From assembly GCF_000719095.1 (NCBI RefSeq), contig NZ_JOEH01000043.1:1-42542 (forward strand): 42,542 bases of DNA. The letters are read 5' to 3'. Below, piece after piece: positions 24,599 to 32,142 of the stretch. The stretch comes from Streptacidiphilus jeojiense (lineage in GTDB: Bacteria > Actinomycetota > Actinomycetes > Streptomycetales > Streptomycetaceae). Below the pieces are notes generated by a model. The model worked only from the letters and a program-made list of their open reading frames with translations. It did not search any database and was not told the origin of the DNA. Both the position numbers and the translations under genes were made by a program. Numbering within the stretch: position 1 is the stretch's first letter; each line of letters starts with the position of its first letter.

Positions 24599-25389
24599 GC
24601 GCCGCCGTGTCCGTGACCGGACTGACCAAGGTGTTCGGCAGCCACACCGCGGTGGACGCGGTCAGCTTCGAGATCGGGGCCGGGGGATCGCTGGGCATCG
24701 TGGGGGAGTCGGGCTCCGGCAAGACCACGGTGGCCCGGATGCTGGTCGGTCTGGAACGCCCCACCGGCGGCGGCATCGCCGTGCTGGGCCGGGACCGCTC
24801 GACCCCGGCCAGGGGTTCCGCCGAGCGCCTGCGCCGCGCCCGTGAGCTGCAGATCGTCTTCCAGGACCCGTACACCTCGCTGGACCCCCGGCAGAGCGCC
24901 GACTCCGCGGTGGACGAGGTGCTGCGCCGGCACACCCGGCTGGACCGGGCCGGCCGGGCCGCCCGGCTGGCCGATCTGGTGGACCAGGTCGGGCTGACGG
25001 ACCGCCAGGCCCGGGCGCTGCCCAGGGACCTCTCCGGCGGCCAGCGGCAGCGGGTGGCCATCGCCCGCGCCCTGGCGGCCGAGCCCCGGGTGCTGGTCCT
25101 GGACGAGGCGGTCTCGGCGCTGGACGTCTCCATCCAGGCGCAGATCCTCAATCTGCTGGCCGACATCCGCGCCGCCACCGGCATCGCCTACCTGCTGATC
25201 TCGCACGACCTCGCGGTGGTGCGGCAGCTCTGCGACACGGTCCTGGTGCTGCGGCGCGGCAGGGTGGTGGAACAGGGCGACTGCGCCCGGGTGCTGGACG
25301 CCCCGACCGAGGAGTACACCAGGGCGCTGCGGGCGGCCGTCCCGGTGCCCGGATGGCGACCGGGACGGCCCGCTGCGACTGCTACTTGA
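24595..25389 (+). CDS. ABC transporter ATPase 2, DppF/OppF type
   Basis: The 264-residue protein has Walker A GESGSGKTT (about residues 39-47), Q-loop VFQDPYTSLDPR, signature LSGGQRQRVAIARAL, Walker B VLVLDEAVSALD and H-loop LISHDLAVV. It is shorter than many OppF proteins because the C-terminal HPY extension is missing; the tail ends soon after PTEEYTRAL. It is the last gene of the importer operon. The 3' end overlaps the convergent secreted-protein gene by 8 bp, with no terminator between them. Confidence 0.93.
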   Translation: MSAAVSVTGLTKVFGSHTAVDAVSFEIGAGGSLGIVGESGSGKTTVARMLVGLERPTGGGIAVLGRDRSTPARGSAERLRRARELQIVFQDPYTSLDPRQSADSAVDEVLRRHTRLDRAGRAARLADLVDQVGLTDRQARALPRDLSGGQRQRVAIARALAAEPRVLVLDEAVSALDVSIQAQILNLLADIRAATGIAYLLISHDLAVVRQLCDTVLVLRRGRVVEQGDCARVLDAPTEEYTRALRAAVPVPGWRPGRPAATAT

Positions 25390-25828
25390 TGTCGGAGATC
25401 AGACCGGTGGCCAGGTCGCTCTGGACGGTGACACGGGTGTGGACCGGCTTCTTGCCGCCCCAGGTGAAGGTGACGGTGGTCCAGGTGTGCCCGGCGCCGG
25501 AGTCGCCGGCCGTCACCGACCAGGCGTTGGGCACGTCCTGGGCGCGCAGCACGCCGTCGGCGTGGTTCCGCCGCTCCCAGGTGGCCAGCTGCTTCCGCAG
25601 GCCCTTGGTGAGGTAGTGGGAGCGCAGGTCCGTGCCCAGGTTCCCCATGCCGTTCCCGTAGTTGGCGTCGATGTAGGCGCCGTAGAAGTCGGCGACCCGG
25701 TCGACGGTCGAGGCCGGGCTGCCGCTGCGGACCGGCTGCGGTCCGGCCGAGGCGGTCGTGGTGCCCAGTCCGAGGGCGACCAGGGCCGCGGCTGCGGCGG
25801 AGAGGGCGGCGGTGCGGGCGAACCTCAT
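25382..25828 (-). CDS. Small secreted protein of unknown function
   Basis: The 148-residue protein has a clear Sec signal (MRFARTAALSAAAAALVALG, cleavage near ASA-GP), then a mature domain of about 115 residues: VADFYGAYIDANYGNGMG, LRSHYLTKGLRKQLATWE, NAWSVTAGDSG, HTWTTVTFTWGGKKPVHTRV and a C-terminal LATGLISDIK. It lacks cysteines and any enzyme motif I know; the fold looks like an alpha+beta NTF2- or lipocalin-sized domain. ATG 25828 has AAAGGAAA at good spacing; a longer GTG start (25846) would run through that ribosome binding site. The palindrome at 25876-25893 lies about 48 nt upstream. Confidence 0.8.
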   Translation of the reverse strand: MRFARTAALSAAAAALVALGLGTTTASAGPQPVRSGSPASTVDRVADFYGAYIDANYGNGMGNLGTDLRSHYLTKGLRKQLATWERRNHADGVLRAQDVPNAWSVTAGDSGAGHTWTTVTFTWGGKKPVHTRVTVQSDLATGLISDIK

Positions 25829-25875
25829 GGAGCTGTTTCCTTTCACAGAACGGATGAAACAGGCTCATACTCCCC

Positions 25876-25893
25876 GTTGGTGCGTGCACCAAC
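25876..25893. promoter_or_regulatory. 18-bp perfect palindrome upstream of the secreted-protein gene
   Basis: GTTGGTGC-GT-GCACCAAC is a perfect 8+2+8 palindrome, placed where a repressor or activator of the gene starting at 25828 (minus strand) would bind. The rest of the 306-nt gap 25829-26134 holds the candidate promoter at 26067 and nothing else that I can support. Confidence 0.6.
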
Positions 25894-26066
25894 ACATAAG
25901 GCGCGGCAGTCCGCAGGCGTGAACTTCTGGCCCGCGCGCCCTGGATGGGGGTCAAGCGCCCCCGCGCAGAGGGGTTTCCCCAGCTGGGATCCGGTCAGGA
26001 ACCTTGCTGAGGGGCCTCCTGACGCCGCCCTGGACAGGACGGGTAAGGTGCTCCTGGACGGAACAG

Positions 26067-26097
26067 TTGCACACCGACCTCACTAGGCGGATAGTCT
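26067..26097 (+). promoter_or_regulatory. Candidate sigma-70-type promoter
   Basis: TTGCAC (26067-26072) and TAGTCT (26092-26097) are separated by 19 bp, 38 nt before the small gene at 26135. The spacing is slightly long and the -10 is only fair, so this is a weak call. Confidence 0.35.
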
Positions 26098-26134
26098 TCG
26101 CTCCACGGCCCTGGTGCCTTCCAAGGGGTGGGAT

Positions 26135-26407
26135 ATGAATCAAATGCAGCATGCGCGCAGTAGGCCGCGGGTCCCCGCGGTCCAGTGCGGCGTCGGAGCG
26201 GCGAGCCGACGGCTCGACCGTCACCTCGCCGTACTCGGCGCGCCTGCGCTCCCGCAGGTGGATGTGGCGGAAGCGGTCGGCCTCATAAGGGAGCTGACGC
26301 CCCGTGGGGTCAGTACTCCGGCGGCGCGCCCCAATCAGGGTGCCCGTATGGTGCTGCTCGCGCCGCTCAAGCGTCTTACCCGCTCGCTCTTCGGCGGCCG
26401 TAAGTAG
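26135..26407 (+). CDS. Small hypothetical protein upstream of glgA
   Basis: This is a 90-residue ORF, basic at both ends: MNQMQHARSRPR at the start and VLLAPLKRLTRSLFGGRK at the end, with a middle segment VAEAVGLIRELTPRGVST of amphipathic helix character. ATG 26135 is preceded by AAGGGG at 6 nt, a candidate promoter lies upstream, and a strong terminator begins 10 nt after the stop. These signals support a real transcript, but I recognise no family. A 72-codon alternative in another frame (26185-26403) has worse composition. It could be a membrane-surface or nucleic-acid-binding peptide, but that is speculation. Confidence 0.55.
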   Translation: MNQMQHARSRPRVPAVQCGVGAASRRLDRHLAVLGAPALPQVDVAEAVGLIRELTPRGVSTPAARPNQGARMVLLAPLKRLTRSLFGGRK

Positions 26408-26416
26408 TTCGCCGTC

Positions 26417-26451
26417 AACCCGGCCAGGACCAGTCAGGTCCTGGCCGGGTT
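26417..26451 (+). terminator. Strong intrinsic terminator
   Basis: A perfect 15-bp stem, AACCCGGCCAGGACC (26417-26431), pairs with GGTCCTGGCCGGGTT (26437-26451) across a 5-nt loop. The second arm ends in TT and one further T follows. It closes the transcript of the small gene and insulates glgA. Confidence 0.88.
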
Positions 26452-26591
26452 TGGCATGCCCGGCGCGGTGAACCCGTTCTGCCGCTGTGAGTCGGGCCGA
26501 TGAAACCCGTGTGAACAGAGTCGATCTACCCCTCGGTATCCGAAAGCATGGATCAGTCGGGCGGCTTGGGGATCGAACACCCGTCTGTTGG

Positions 26592-26607
26592 GCAGGGGTA
26601 CCCCTGC
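26592..26607. promoter_or_regulatory. 16-bp palindrome in the glgA leader
   Basis: GCAGGGGTACCCCTGC is a perfect 16-bp palindrome, flanked by GTTG(G) and AAC, which nearly extend the symmetry. It lies 40 nt before the glgA start and could be a regulator site or a leader hairpin. Confidence 0.55.
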
Positions 26608-26647
26608 AACGGATGGCGGGTGGGGTCATGCGGAGGTGGGGCGGGCG

Positions 26648-27868
26648 ATGGACGGCACGGCACACGGGGAACGGCTCAGGGTCGGGCTCCTCACCAGGGA
26701 GTTCCCGCCCGACGTGTACGGCGGAGCCGGCGTCCACGCCGAGTTCCTGGCAAGGGAGTTGCGCGGCCTGGTCGATCTGGACGTGCACAGCTGGGCGCTG
26801 GGCGGCAAGGCCTGGCCGGGGCAGACCGCGGACTCGCCCGGGGTGCACCGGCACGCCGGCGACCCGGGACTCGCCGACGCCAACGCGGCGCTGCGCACCC
26901 TCTCCGTCGACCTCGCCCTGACCGCCGCCGTCGCCGACCGCCAGCTGGTGCACTCGCACACCTGGTACGCCAACCTCGGCGGCCACCTGGCGAAGCTGCT
27001 GCACGGCATCCCGCACGTGCTGACCGCGCACTCGCTGGAGCCCCTGCGCCCTTGGAAGGCCGAGCAGTTGGGCGGCGGCTACGCCGTCTCCAGCTGGGTC
27101 GAGCGCACCGCGGTGGAGGCCGCCGACGCGGTCATCGCGGTCTCCCACGGCATGCGCAGCGACCTGCTCGCCTGCTACCCGGCGCTGGACCCGGCCCGGG
27201 TCCCGGTGGTCCACAACGGCATCGACACCACGCTCTACCACCCCGACCTGGGCACCGACGTGCTGGAGCGGCTGGGCATCGACCCGGACCGGCCCACGGT
27301 GGTCTTCGTCGGCCGGATCACCCGGCAGAAGGGCGTGCCGCATCTGCTGCGCGCCGCCCGGAGGTTCGACCCGTCGGTGCAGCTGGTGCTGTGCGCCGGC
27401 GCCCCGGACACCGACGAGGTGGACCGCGAGTTCCGGGAGCTGTTCGCCGAGTTGAGCGCCTCCAGGGAGCACGTGCACTGGATCGCCGAGATGCTGCCGC
27501 GCCCCGATGTGGTCCAACTGCTGTCCAGGGCCTCGGTCTTCGTCTGCCCTTCGGTCTACGAGCCGCTGGGCATCGTCAACCTGGAGGCCATGGCCTGCGG
27601 CACCGCCGTGGTGGCCTCGGCCGTCGGCGGCATCCCGGAGGTGGTCGACGACGGCCGTACCGGGCTGCTGGTGCCCTACCACGGCCGGGACGCCGAGGAG
27701 TTCGAGAAGTCCTTCGCCACCGCGGTGGACAGCCTGGCGCTGGACCCGGAACGGGCCGCCCGGCTGGGTGCGGCGGGGCGCGAGCGGGCGGTCGCCGAGT
27801 TCGGCTGGGACGCGATCGCGCGCCGCACCCTGGAGGTCTACCAGGACGCGCTGGGACGGGCGTCGTGA
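26648..27868 (+). CDS. glgA: Actinobacterial glycogen/alpha-glucan synthase, GT4 family
   Basis: The 406-residue protein has the N-terminal acceptor-side motif REFPPDVYGGAGVH (Gly loop), HSHTWYANLGG, LTAHSLEPLRPWK, FVGRITRQKGVPHLL (C-terminal Rossmann domain), and CPSVYEPLGIVNLEAMACG, the E-x7-E motif of GT4 transferases. This is the actinobacterial GlgA type, which in mycobacteria uses ADP-glucose and can act as maltose-1-phosphate synthase (GlgM); which product is made here cannot be told. GGAGG precedes ATG 26648. It is 51 nt upstream of glgC in the same direction, so both enzymes of the ADP-glucose branch are likely co-transcribed. Confidence 0.9.
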   Translation: MDGTAHGERLRVGLLTREFPPDVYGGAGVHAEFLARELRGLVDLDVHSWALGGKAWPGQTADSPGVHRHAGDPGLADANAALRTLSVDLALTAAVADRQLVHSHTWYANLGGHLAKLLHGIPHVLTAHSLEPLRPWKAEQLGGGYAVSSWVERTAVEAADAVIAVSHGMRSDLLACYPALDPARVPVVHNGIDTTLYHPDLGTDVLERLGIDPDRPTVVFVGRITRQKGVPHLLRAARRFDPSVQLVLCAGAPDTDEVDREFRELFAELSASREHVHWIAEMLPRPDVVQLLSRASVFVCPSVYEPLGIVNLEAMACGTAVVASAVGGIPEVVDDGRTGLLVPYHGRDAEEFEKSFATAVDSLALDPERAARLGAAGRERAVAEFGWDAIARRTLEVYQDALGRAS

Positions 27869-27919
27869 GCGGCGCCGCGGTGACAAGCAGCAGTGTCGAC
27901 ACCAACAGAGGGAGCGTCC

Positions 27920-29137
27920 ATGGCCGGTAGCCCGTCAGTTCTCGGCATCGTCCTCGCCGGCGGCGAGGGCAAGCGGCTGATGCCGCTCACGGCCGACCGC
28001 GCCAAGCCCGCGGTGCCTTTCGGCGGCGCCTACCGACTCATCGACTTCGTGCTTTCCAACCTGGTGAACGGCGGCATCAACCGGATCTGCGTGCTGACCC
28101 AGTACAAGAGCCACAGCCTGGACCGCCACATCACCCAGACCTGGCGGATGACCAGCATCCGCGGCGACTACGTCACCCCGGTCCCGGCCCAGCAGCGGCT
28201 CGGGCCGCGCTGGTACCTGGGCAGCGCCGACGCCATCTACCAGTCGCTCAACCTGGTCTACGACGAGCAGCCGGACTACATCGTGGTGTTCGGCGCCGAC
28301 CACGTGTACCGGATGGACCCGCAGCAGATGCTGCGCCGCCACATCGAGTCCGGCGCCGGGGTGACCGTGGCCGGCATCAAGGTGCCGCGCAGCCAGGCCT
28401 CCGAGTTCGGCGTGATCACCACCGCCGCCGACGGCCGCTCGGTCGAGGGCTTCCTGGAGAAGCCCGCCGCACCCCCCGGGCTGCCCGACGACCCGGACCG
28501 GGTCTTCGCCTCCATGGGCAACTACATCTTCACCACCAAGGTGCTGCTGGACGCGCTCCAGCGGGACGCCGAGGACGAGGGCTCGGTGCACGACATGGGC
28601 GGCAGCATCCTGCCGATGCTGACCGACAACGGCCAGGCCGAGGTCTACGACTTCGACGACAACCAGGTCCCCGGCGAGACCGAGCGGGACCACGGCTACT
28701 GGCGCGACGTCGGCACCCTGGACGCCTACTACGACGCCCACAGCGACCTGATCTCGGTGCACCCGGTGTTCAACCTCTACAACCGGCACTGGCCGATCTT
28801 CACCCACCCCGCGCAGCGGCCGCCGGCCAAGTTCGTCGCCGGCGGGATGGCGGCCGAGTCCATGGTCTCCACCGGATGCATCATCAGCGGCCAGGTCACC
28901 GGCTCGGTGCTGGGCCCCGGCGTGGTCGTCGAGTCCGGCGCGGTGGTGCAGGAGTCGGTGCTGATGGACGGGGTCAGGGTGGGCCGGGGCGCGGTGGTGC
29001 GCAAGGCGATCCTGGACAAGAACGTCGTGGTGCCGCCCGGCGCCGTGATCGGCGTGGACCCGGGCCGGGACCGGGAGCTGTACACCGTCTCGGCCGGGGG
29101 AGTGGTGGCCCTGGGGAAGGGGCTGCGGGTGCGCTGA
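27920..29137 (+). CDS. glgC: Glucose-1-phosphate adenylyltransferase (ADP-glucose pyrophosphorylase)
   Basis: The 405-residue protein has the nucleotidyltransferase signature [29 protein letters not shown], the sugar-phosphate region [20 protein letters not shown] and a C-terminal left-handed beta-helix of hexapeptide repeats ([20 protein letters not shown] and following). It makes ADP-glucose from ATP and glucose-1-phosphate, the committed step to glycogen. GAGGGAG precedes ATG 27920. GlgA is immediately upstream. Length matches actinobacterial GlgC. Confidence 0.96.
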   Translation: MAGSPSVLGIVLAGGEGKRLMPLTADRAKPAVPFGGAYRLIDFVLSNLVNGGINRICVLTQYKSHSLDRHITQTWRMTSIRGDYVTPVPAQQRLGPRWYLGSADAIYQSLNLVYDEQPDYIVVFGADHVYRMDPQQMLRRHIESGAGVTVAGIKVPRSQASEFGVITTAADGRSVEGFLEKPAAPPGLPDDPDRVFASMGNYIFTTKVLLDALQRDAEDEGSVHDMGGSILPMLTDNGQAEVYDFDDNQVPGETERDHGYWRDVGTLDAYYDAHSDLISVHPVFNLYNRHWPIFTHPAQRPPAKFVAGGMAAESMVSTGCIISGQVTGSVLGPGVVVESGAVVQESVLMDGVRVGRGAVVRKAILDKNVVVPPGAVIGVDPGRDRELYTVSAGGVVALGKGLRVR

Positions 29138-29252
29138 CGGGTGCGCGTCACCGGCCTGGCCTAACGCGCCGAGCGGCGCGGCGGCGGCGCACCTACGTTC
29201 GAAGGAGTCCTGCCCGAGCTCCGGGCACCCGGCTCTGAAAGGGCGTTAGCTC

Positions 29253-29777
29253 ATGCGCAGCCCCCGCCGATCCGTCGCCGTCGCCTCAGCAGGGCTGGCC
29301 GCGCTGGTCCTCACCTCCACCGTCGCCTGCTCCAGCAGCAGCAAGAGCAGCGCCACCAGTGCCGTCAGCGGAAAGGCCACCGCCGTCGCCGCGGCGGCCA
29401 AGGCCAAGGCCTCCGGCGCCGCGGCGAGCGTGTCGGCGAAGGCCGCCGGGGTCGCCGCGTCCGCCTCCGCGAAGGTGGCCTCGGCCAAGGCGAGCGCCAA
29501 GGCCACCGCCTCGTCGACGGCGCTGACCAAGAACGTGACCGCCGGCGCCTTCTGCTCCACCGCCGGGGCCTCCGGCGAGACCGCCAAGGGGCTGGCCGTC
29601 AGCTGCGTCGCCGACAGCAAGGGCAAGGACCGCTGGACCTCGGTCGCGGTCACCGGCACCAACGCCAGGGCCGGCGCCTTCTGCGCCACCACCGGCGCCA
29701 AGGCGACCGGCAGCAACAGCACCGCCCTGGTCTGCAAGGCCGGCTCGGACGGCCGGGACCGCTGGACCAAGCAGTAG
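29253..29777 (+). CDS. Lipoprotein with a duplicated two-cysteine module
   Basis: The 174-residue protein has a lipoprotein signal (RRSVAVASAGLAALVLTSTV, lipobox TVAC), a Ser run, then an Ala/Lys/Ser-rich spacer to about residue 92 that probably spans the wall. Two similar C-terminal modules follow: AGAFCSTAGASGETAKGLAV-SC-VADSKGKDRWT and AGAFCATTGAKATGSNSTALV-C-KAGSDGRDRWT. Each has two cysteines and a G(K/R)DRWT end. The pattern is visible in sequence; the function is unknown, and surface display of the modules is an inference. AAAGGG precedes ATG 29253. It is set apart from glgC by 115 nt. Confidence 0.8.
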   Translation: MRSPRRSVAVASAGLAALVLTSTVACSSSSKSSATSAVSGKATAVAAAAKAKASGAAASVSAKAAGVAASASAKVASAKASAKATASSTALTKNVTAGAFCSTAGASGETAKGLAVSCVADSKGKDRWTSVAVTGTNARAGAFCATTGAKATGSNSTALVCKAGSDGRDRWTKQ

Positions 29778-29805
29778 CGGGCGGCGAACGTAAGAAGCCC
29801 CGGTT

Positions 29806-29835
29806 CGGGACTCCTGCCCTGGCGCAGGAGTCCCG
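29806..29835 (+). terminator. Hairpin after the two-module lipoprotein gene
   Basis: A 12-bp perfect stem, CGGGACTCCTGC (29806-29817), pairs with GCAGGAGTCCCG (29824-29835) across a 6-nt loop. No T-tract follows. Its position 28 nt after the stop suggests termination or 3'-end protection. Confidence 0.65.
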
Positions 29836-29909
29836 ACGGCGTTCCTGGGGATGAAGTGGGCTGGGGAAGCCGTGAGGGCGGACACCGATCGAACAGAAGG
29901 GCACGGCGA

Positions 29910-31331
29910 ATGGCGCTGCACACGGGTCGTCAGGAGAGCCACGACGGGAAGGGCGGGCACCAGGTCTCGGTGAACCCGTTCCTGGGGGCGGCCAACCCGG
30001 AGGTCGGCAGCATGGTGACGGCACCGCCGAAGCACCGGCTGCCGTCCGGGCCGATGGCGGCGGACATCGCCTACCAGATCGTCAGGGACGAGCTGATGCT
30101 CGACGGCAACGCCCGGCTGAACCTGGCCACCTTCGTCACCACCTGGATGGAGCCGCAGGCCACCCTGCTGATGGCGGAGTCCGTCGACAAGAACATGATC
30201 GACAAGGACGAGTACCCGCAGACCGCCGAGCTGGAGCGCCGCTGCGTGGCCATGCTCGCCGACCTGTGGAACGCCCCCGACCCGGCCGGTGCCGTCGGCT
30301 GCTCGACCACCGGGTCCAGCGAGGCCTGCATGCTCGCCGGGATGGCGCTGAAGCGCCGCTGGATGCAGCGCAACGCCGAGCGCTACGCCGCCGGTGCCCG
30401 CCCCAACCTGGTCATGGGGGTCAACGTCCAGGTCTGCTGGGAGAAGTTCTGCAACTTCTGGGAGGTCGAGCCGCGCACCGTGCCGATGGAGGGCGACCGC
30501 TACCACCTGGACGCCGCCTCGGCGGTCGGGCTGTGCGACGAGGACACCATCGGGGTGGTCGCCATCCTCGGCTCCACCTTCGACGGCAGCTACGAGCCGG
30601 TGTGGGACATCTGCGCCGCCCTGGACGAGCTCCAGGGCAGCACCGGCCTGGACATCCCGGTCCACGTCGACGGGGCCTCCGGAGCCATGGTCGCGCCGTT
30701 CCTGGACCCGGAGCTGCGCTGGGACTTCCGCCAGCCCAGGGTCGCCTCCATCAACACCTCGGGCCACAAGTACGGACTGGTCTACCCCGGGGTCGGCTGG
30801 GCGCTGTGGCGCGACCGCGAGGCGCTGCCGGAGGAACTGGTCTTCAAGGTCAACTACCTGGGCGGCGAGATGCCCACCTTCGCCCTCAACTTCTCCCGCC
30901 CCGGGGCCGAGGTCGTCGCCCAGTACTACACCTTCCTGCGGCTGGGCCGGGACGGCTACCGCGCGGTCCAGCAGGCCAGCCGGGACATCGCGGTCTCACT
31001 GGCCCGCCGGATCGAGGCCATGGGCGTCTTCCGGATGCTGAGCTGGGGCGACGAGCTGCCGGTCTTCGCCTTCACCACCACCGACGACGTCACCGCCTTC
31101 AATGTCTTCGACGTCTCCCGGCGGCTGCGCGAACGCGGCTGGCTGGTCCCGGCCTACACCTTCCCGGAGAACCGCACCGACCTGGCGGTGCTGCGGGTGG
31201 TCTGCCGCAACGGATTCTCCAGCGACCTCGCCGACCTGCTGGTGGAGGACCTGAGCCGACTGCTGCCGGAGCTCCAGGCGCAGCCCGGGCCGCTGCAGGG
31301 GTCAGGCGGACCCTCGGGGTTCCACCACTGA
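29910..31331 (+). CDS. gadB: Glutamate decarboxylase (PLP-dependent)
   Basis: The 473-residue protein has the group II decarboxylase/GAD layout: LNLATFVTTWMEPQA, KNMIDKDEYPQTAELE, GCSTTGSSEACMLAGMALK, VHVDGASGAMVAPF with the PLP-ring aspartate, and TSGHKYGLVYPG with the Schiff-base Lys287. It converts glutamate to GABA and CO2, consuming a proton. ATG 29910 has AGAAGGG at 8 nt. No GadC-type antiporter is next to it, so GABA metabolism or cytoplasmic pH control is as likely as an export-coupled acid system. It faces the PNPOx-family gene 6 nt away. Confidence 0.95.
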   Translation: MALHTGRQESHDGKGGHQVSVNPFLGAANPEVGSMVTAPPKHRLPSGPMAADIAYQIVRDELMLDGNARLNLATFVTTWMEPQATLLMAESVDKNMIDKDEYPQTAELERRCVAMLADLWNAPDPAGAVGCSTTGSSEACMLAGMALKRRWMQRNAERYAAGARPNLVMGVNVQVCWEKFCNFWEVEPRTVPMEGDRYHLDAASAVGLCDEDTIGVVAILGSTFDGSYEPVWDICAALDELQGSTGLDIPVHVDGASGAMVAPFLDPELRWDFRQPRVASINTSGHKYGLVYPGVGWALWRDREALPEELVFKVNYLGGEMPTFALNFSRPGAEVVAQYYTFLRLGRDGYRAVQQASRDIAVSLARRIEAMGVFRMLSWGDELPVFAFTTTDDVTAFNVFDVSRRLRERGWLVPAYTFPENRTDLAVLRVVCRNGFSSDLADLLVEDLSRLLPELQAQPGPLQGSGGPSGFHH

Positions 31332-31337
31332 AGCCTG

Positions 31338-31994
31338 CTACGGCCAGAGCTGCTCGCGGGTCCAGCCCGCGTCGGTGGCGGTGTAGCGCAGCCGGGTGTG
31401 GCCCCGGCCCGGCGAGCCCTGCCAGAACTCGGCGCTGACCGGCCGCAGCAGGAACAGCGCGTGGGCCGGGGTGGTGAGGTCGGGATCGGCCGTGACCCGG
31501 TCCAGCGCCTCGGCGTAGGCGGCGTCCAGCAGGGTGCGGTCGGCCAGCGGTTCGCTCTGCCGGCCGACCAGGATGGCCGCGCGGGAGCCCGGCAGCCGGG
31601 ACCGGAAGTCCTCGGCGGCGGTGCCGGCGTCGGCGCGGAGCACGGGGCCGCGCAGCCGGATCTGGCGGCCCTGCTCGCGCCAGTGGAAGCCGAGGGCGGC
31701 CTGCGGACGGTCGGTCAGCTGACGGCTCTTCGGACTGTCCGCGTCGGTGGCGAAGAGCCAGCCGTCGGCGGTGGCGTCGCGCAGGGCGACGATCCTCAGG
31801 TCCGGGAGGCCGTCCCGGTCGACCGTGGCCAGGGCCATCGCATGGGGCTCGCTGACGCCGGATCGGAGCGCTGCGGTCAGCCAGTCGAGGAAGAGCGGGA
31901 ACGGTTCAGCGGGGGCTGCCGAGGGGTCGAAGGACGGCAGCGGCTCCCTGAGCATGGGGACACCGAACAGCAGGGCACGGACGGGTGAGGGCAC
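31338..31994 (-). CDS. pdxH: Pyridoxine/pyridoxamine 5'-phosphate oxidase-family protein
   Basis: The 218-residue protein has the FMN-binding split barrel: EPHAMALATVDRDGLPDLRI, WLFATDADSPKSRQL, AALGFHWREQGRQIRLRGPV, ILVGRQSEPLADRTLL and the C-terminal PNP_phzG_C-type FWQGSPGRGHTRLRY...LWP. It would oxidise PNP or PMP to PLP with FMN, though some actinobacterial relatives use other flavin cofactors, so the symbol is a best guess. GTG 31994 was preferred because the longer reading runs into a dispersed palindromic repeat. Its ribosome binding site is poor. The facing gadB gene encodes a PLP enzyme. Confidence 0.85.
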   Translation of the reverse strand: MPSPVRALLFGVPMLREPLPSFDPSAAPAEPFPLFLDWLTAALRSGVSEPHAMALATVDRDGLPDLRIVALRDATADGWLFATDADSPKSRQLTDRPQAALGFHWREQGRQIRLRGPVLRADAGTAAEDFRSRLPGSRAAILVGRQSEPLADRTLLDAAYAEALDRVTADPDLTTPAHALFLLRPVSAEFWQGSPGRGHTRLRYTATDAGWTREQLWP

Positions 31995-32053
31995 GGGGCT
32001 CAGCGTACTAAGGGTGCGGACTTCGGCTGCGGCGTGTGCCTGGCTTGTCGCGT

Positions 32054-32128
32054 AGTTCCCCGCGCCCCTGGGTGGGTGCCACTTGCTCACGGTGGGTCAG
32101 TTGCAGCCCCCCAGGGGCGCGGGGAACT
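32054..32128. repeat. REP-like palindromic element common in streptomycetes
   Basis: AGTTCCCCGCGCCCCTGGG (32054-32072) pairs perfectly with CCCAGGGGCGCGGGGAACT (32110-32128), a 19-bp stem with a 37-nt loop. The GTTCCCCGCGCCCCTGGG arm is a dispersed intergenic element I know from many streptomycete genomes. It sits between the PNPOx and TetR genes, both transcribed leftwards, and probably folds in the RNA. Confidence 0.82.
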
Positions 32129-32142
32129 GCGCGGCCAACCCC

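Noticed and set aside
26185..26403. Alternative 72-codon frame inside the small gene before glgA
   Set aside because: No ribosome binding site and Arg/Gly/Pro-rich composition; the 26135 frame is better supported.
25952..27886. 644-codon minus-strand frame opposite glgA
   Set aside because: Shadow frame running through the terminator at 26417 and the glgA coding region.
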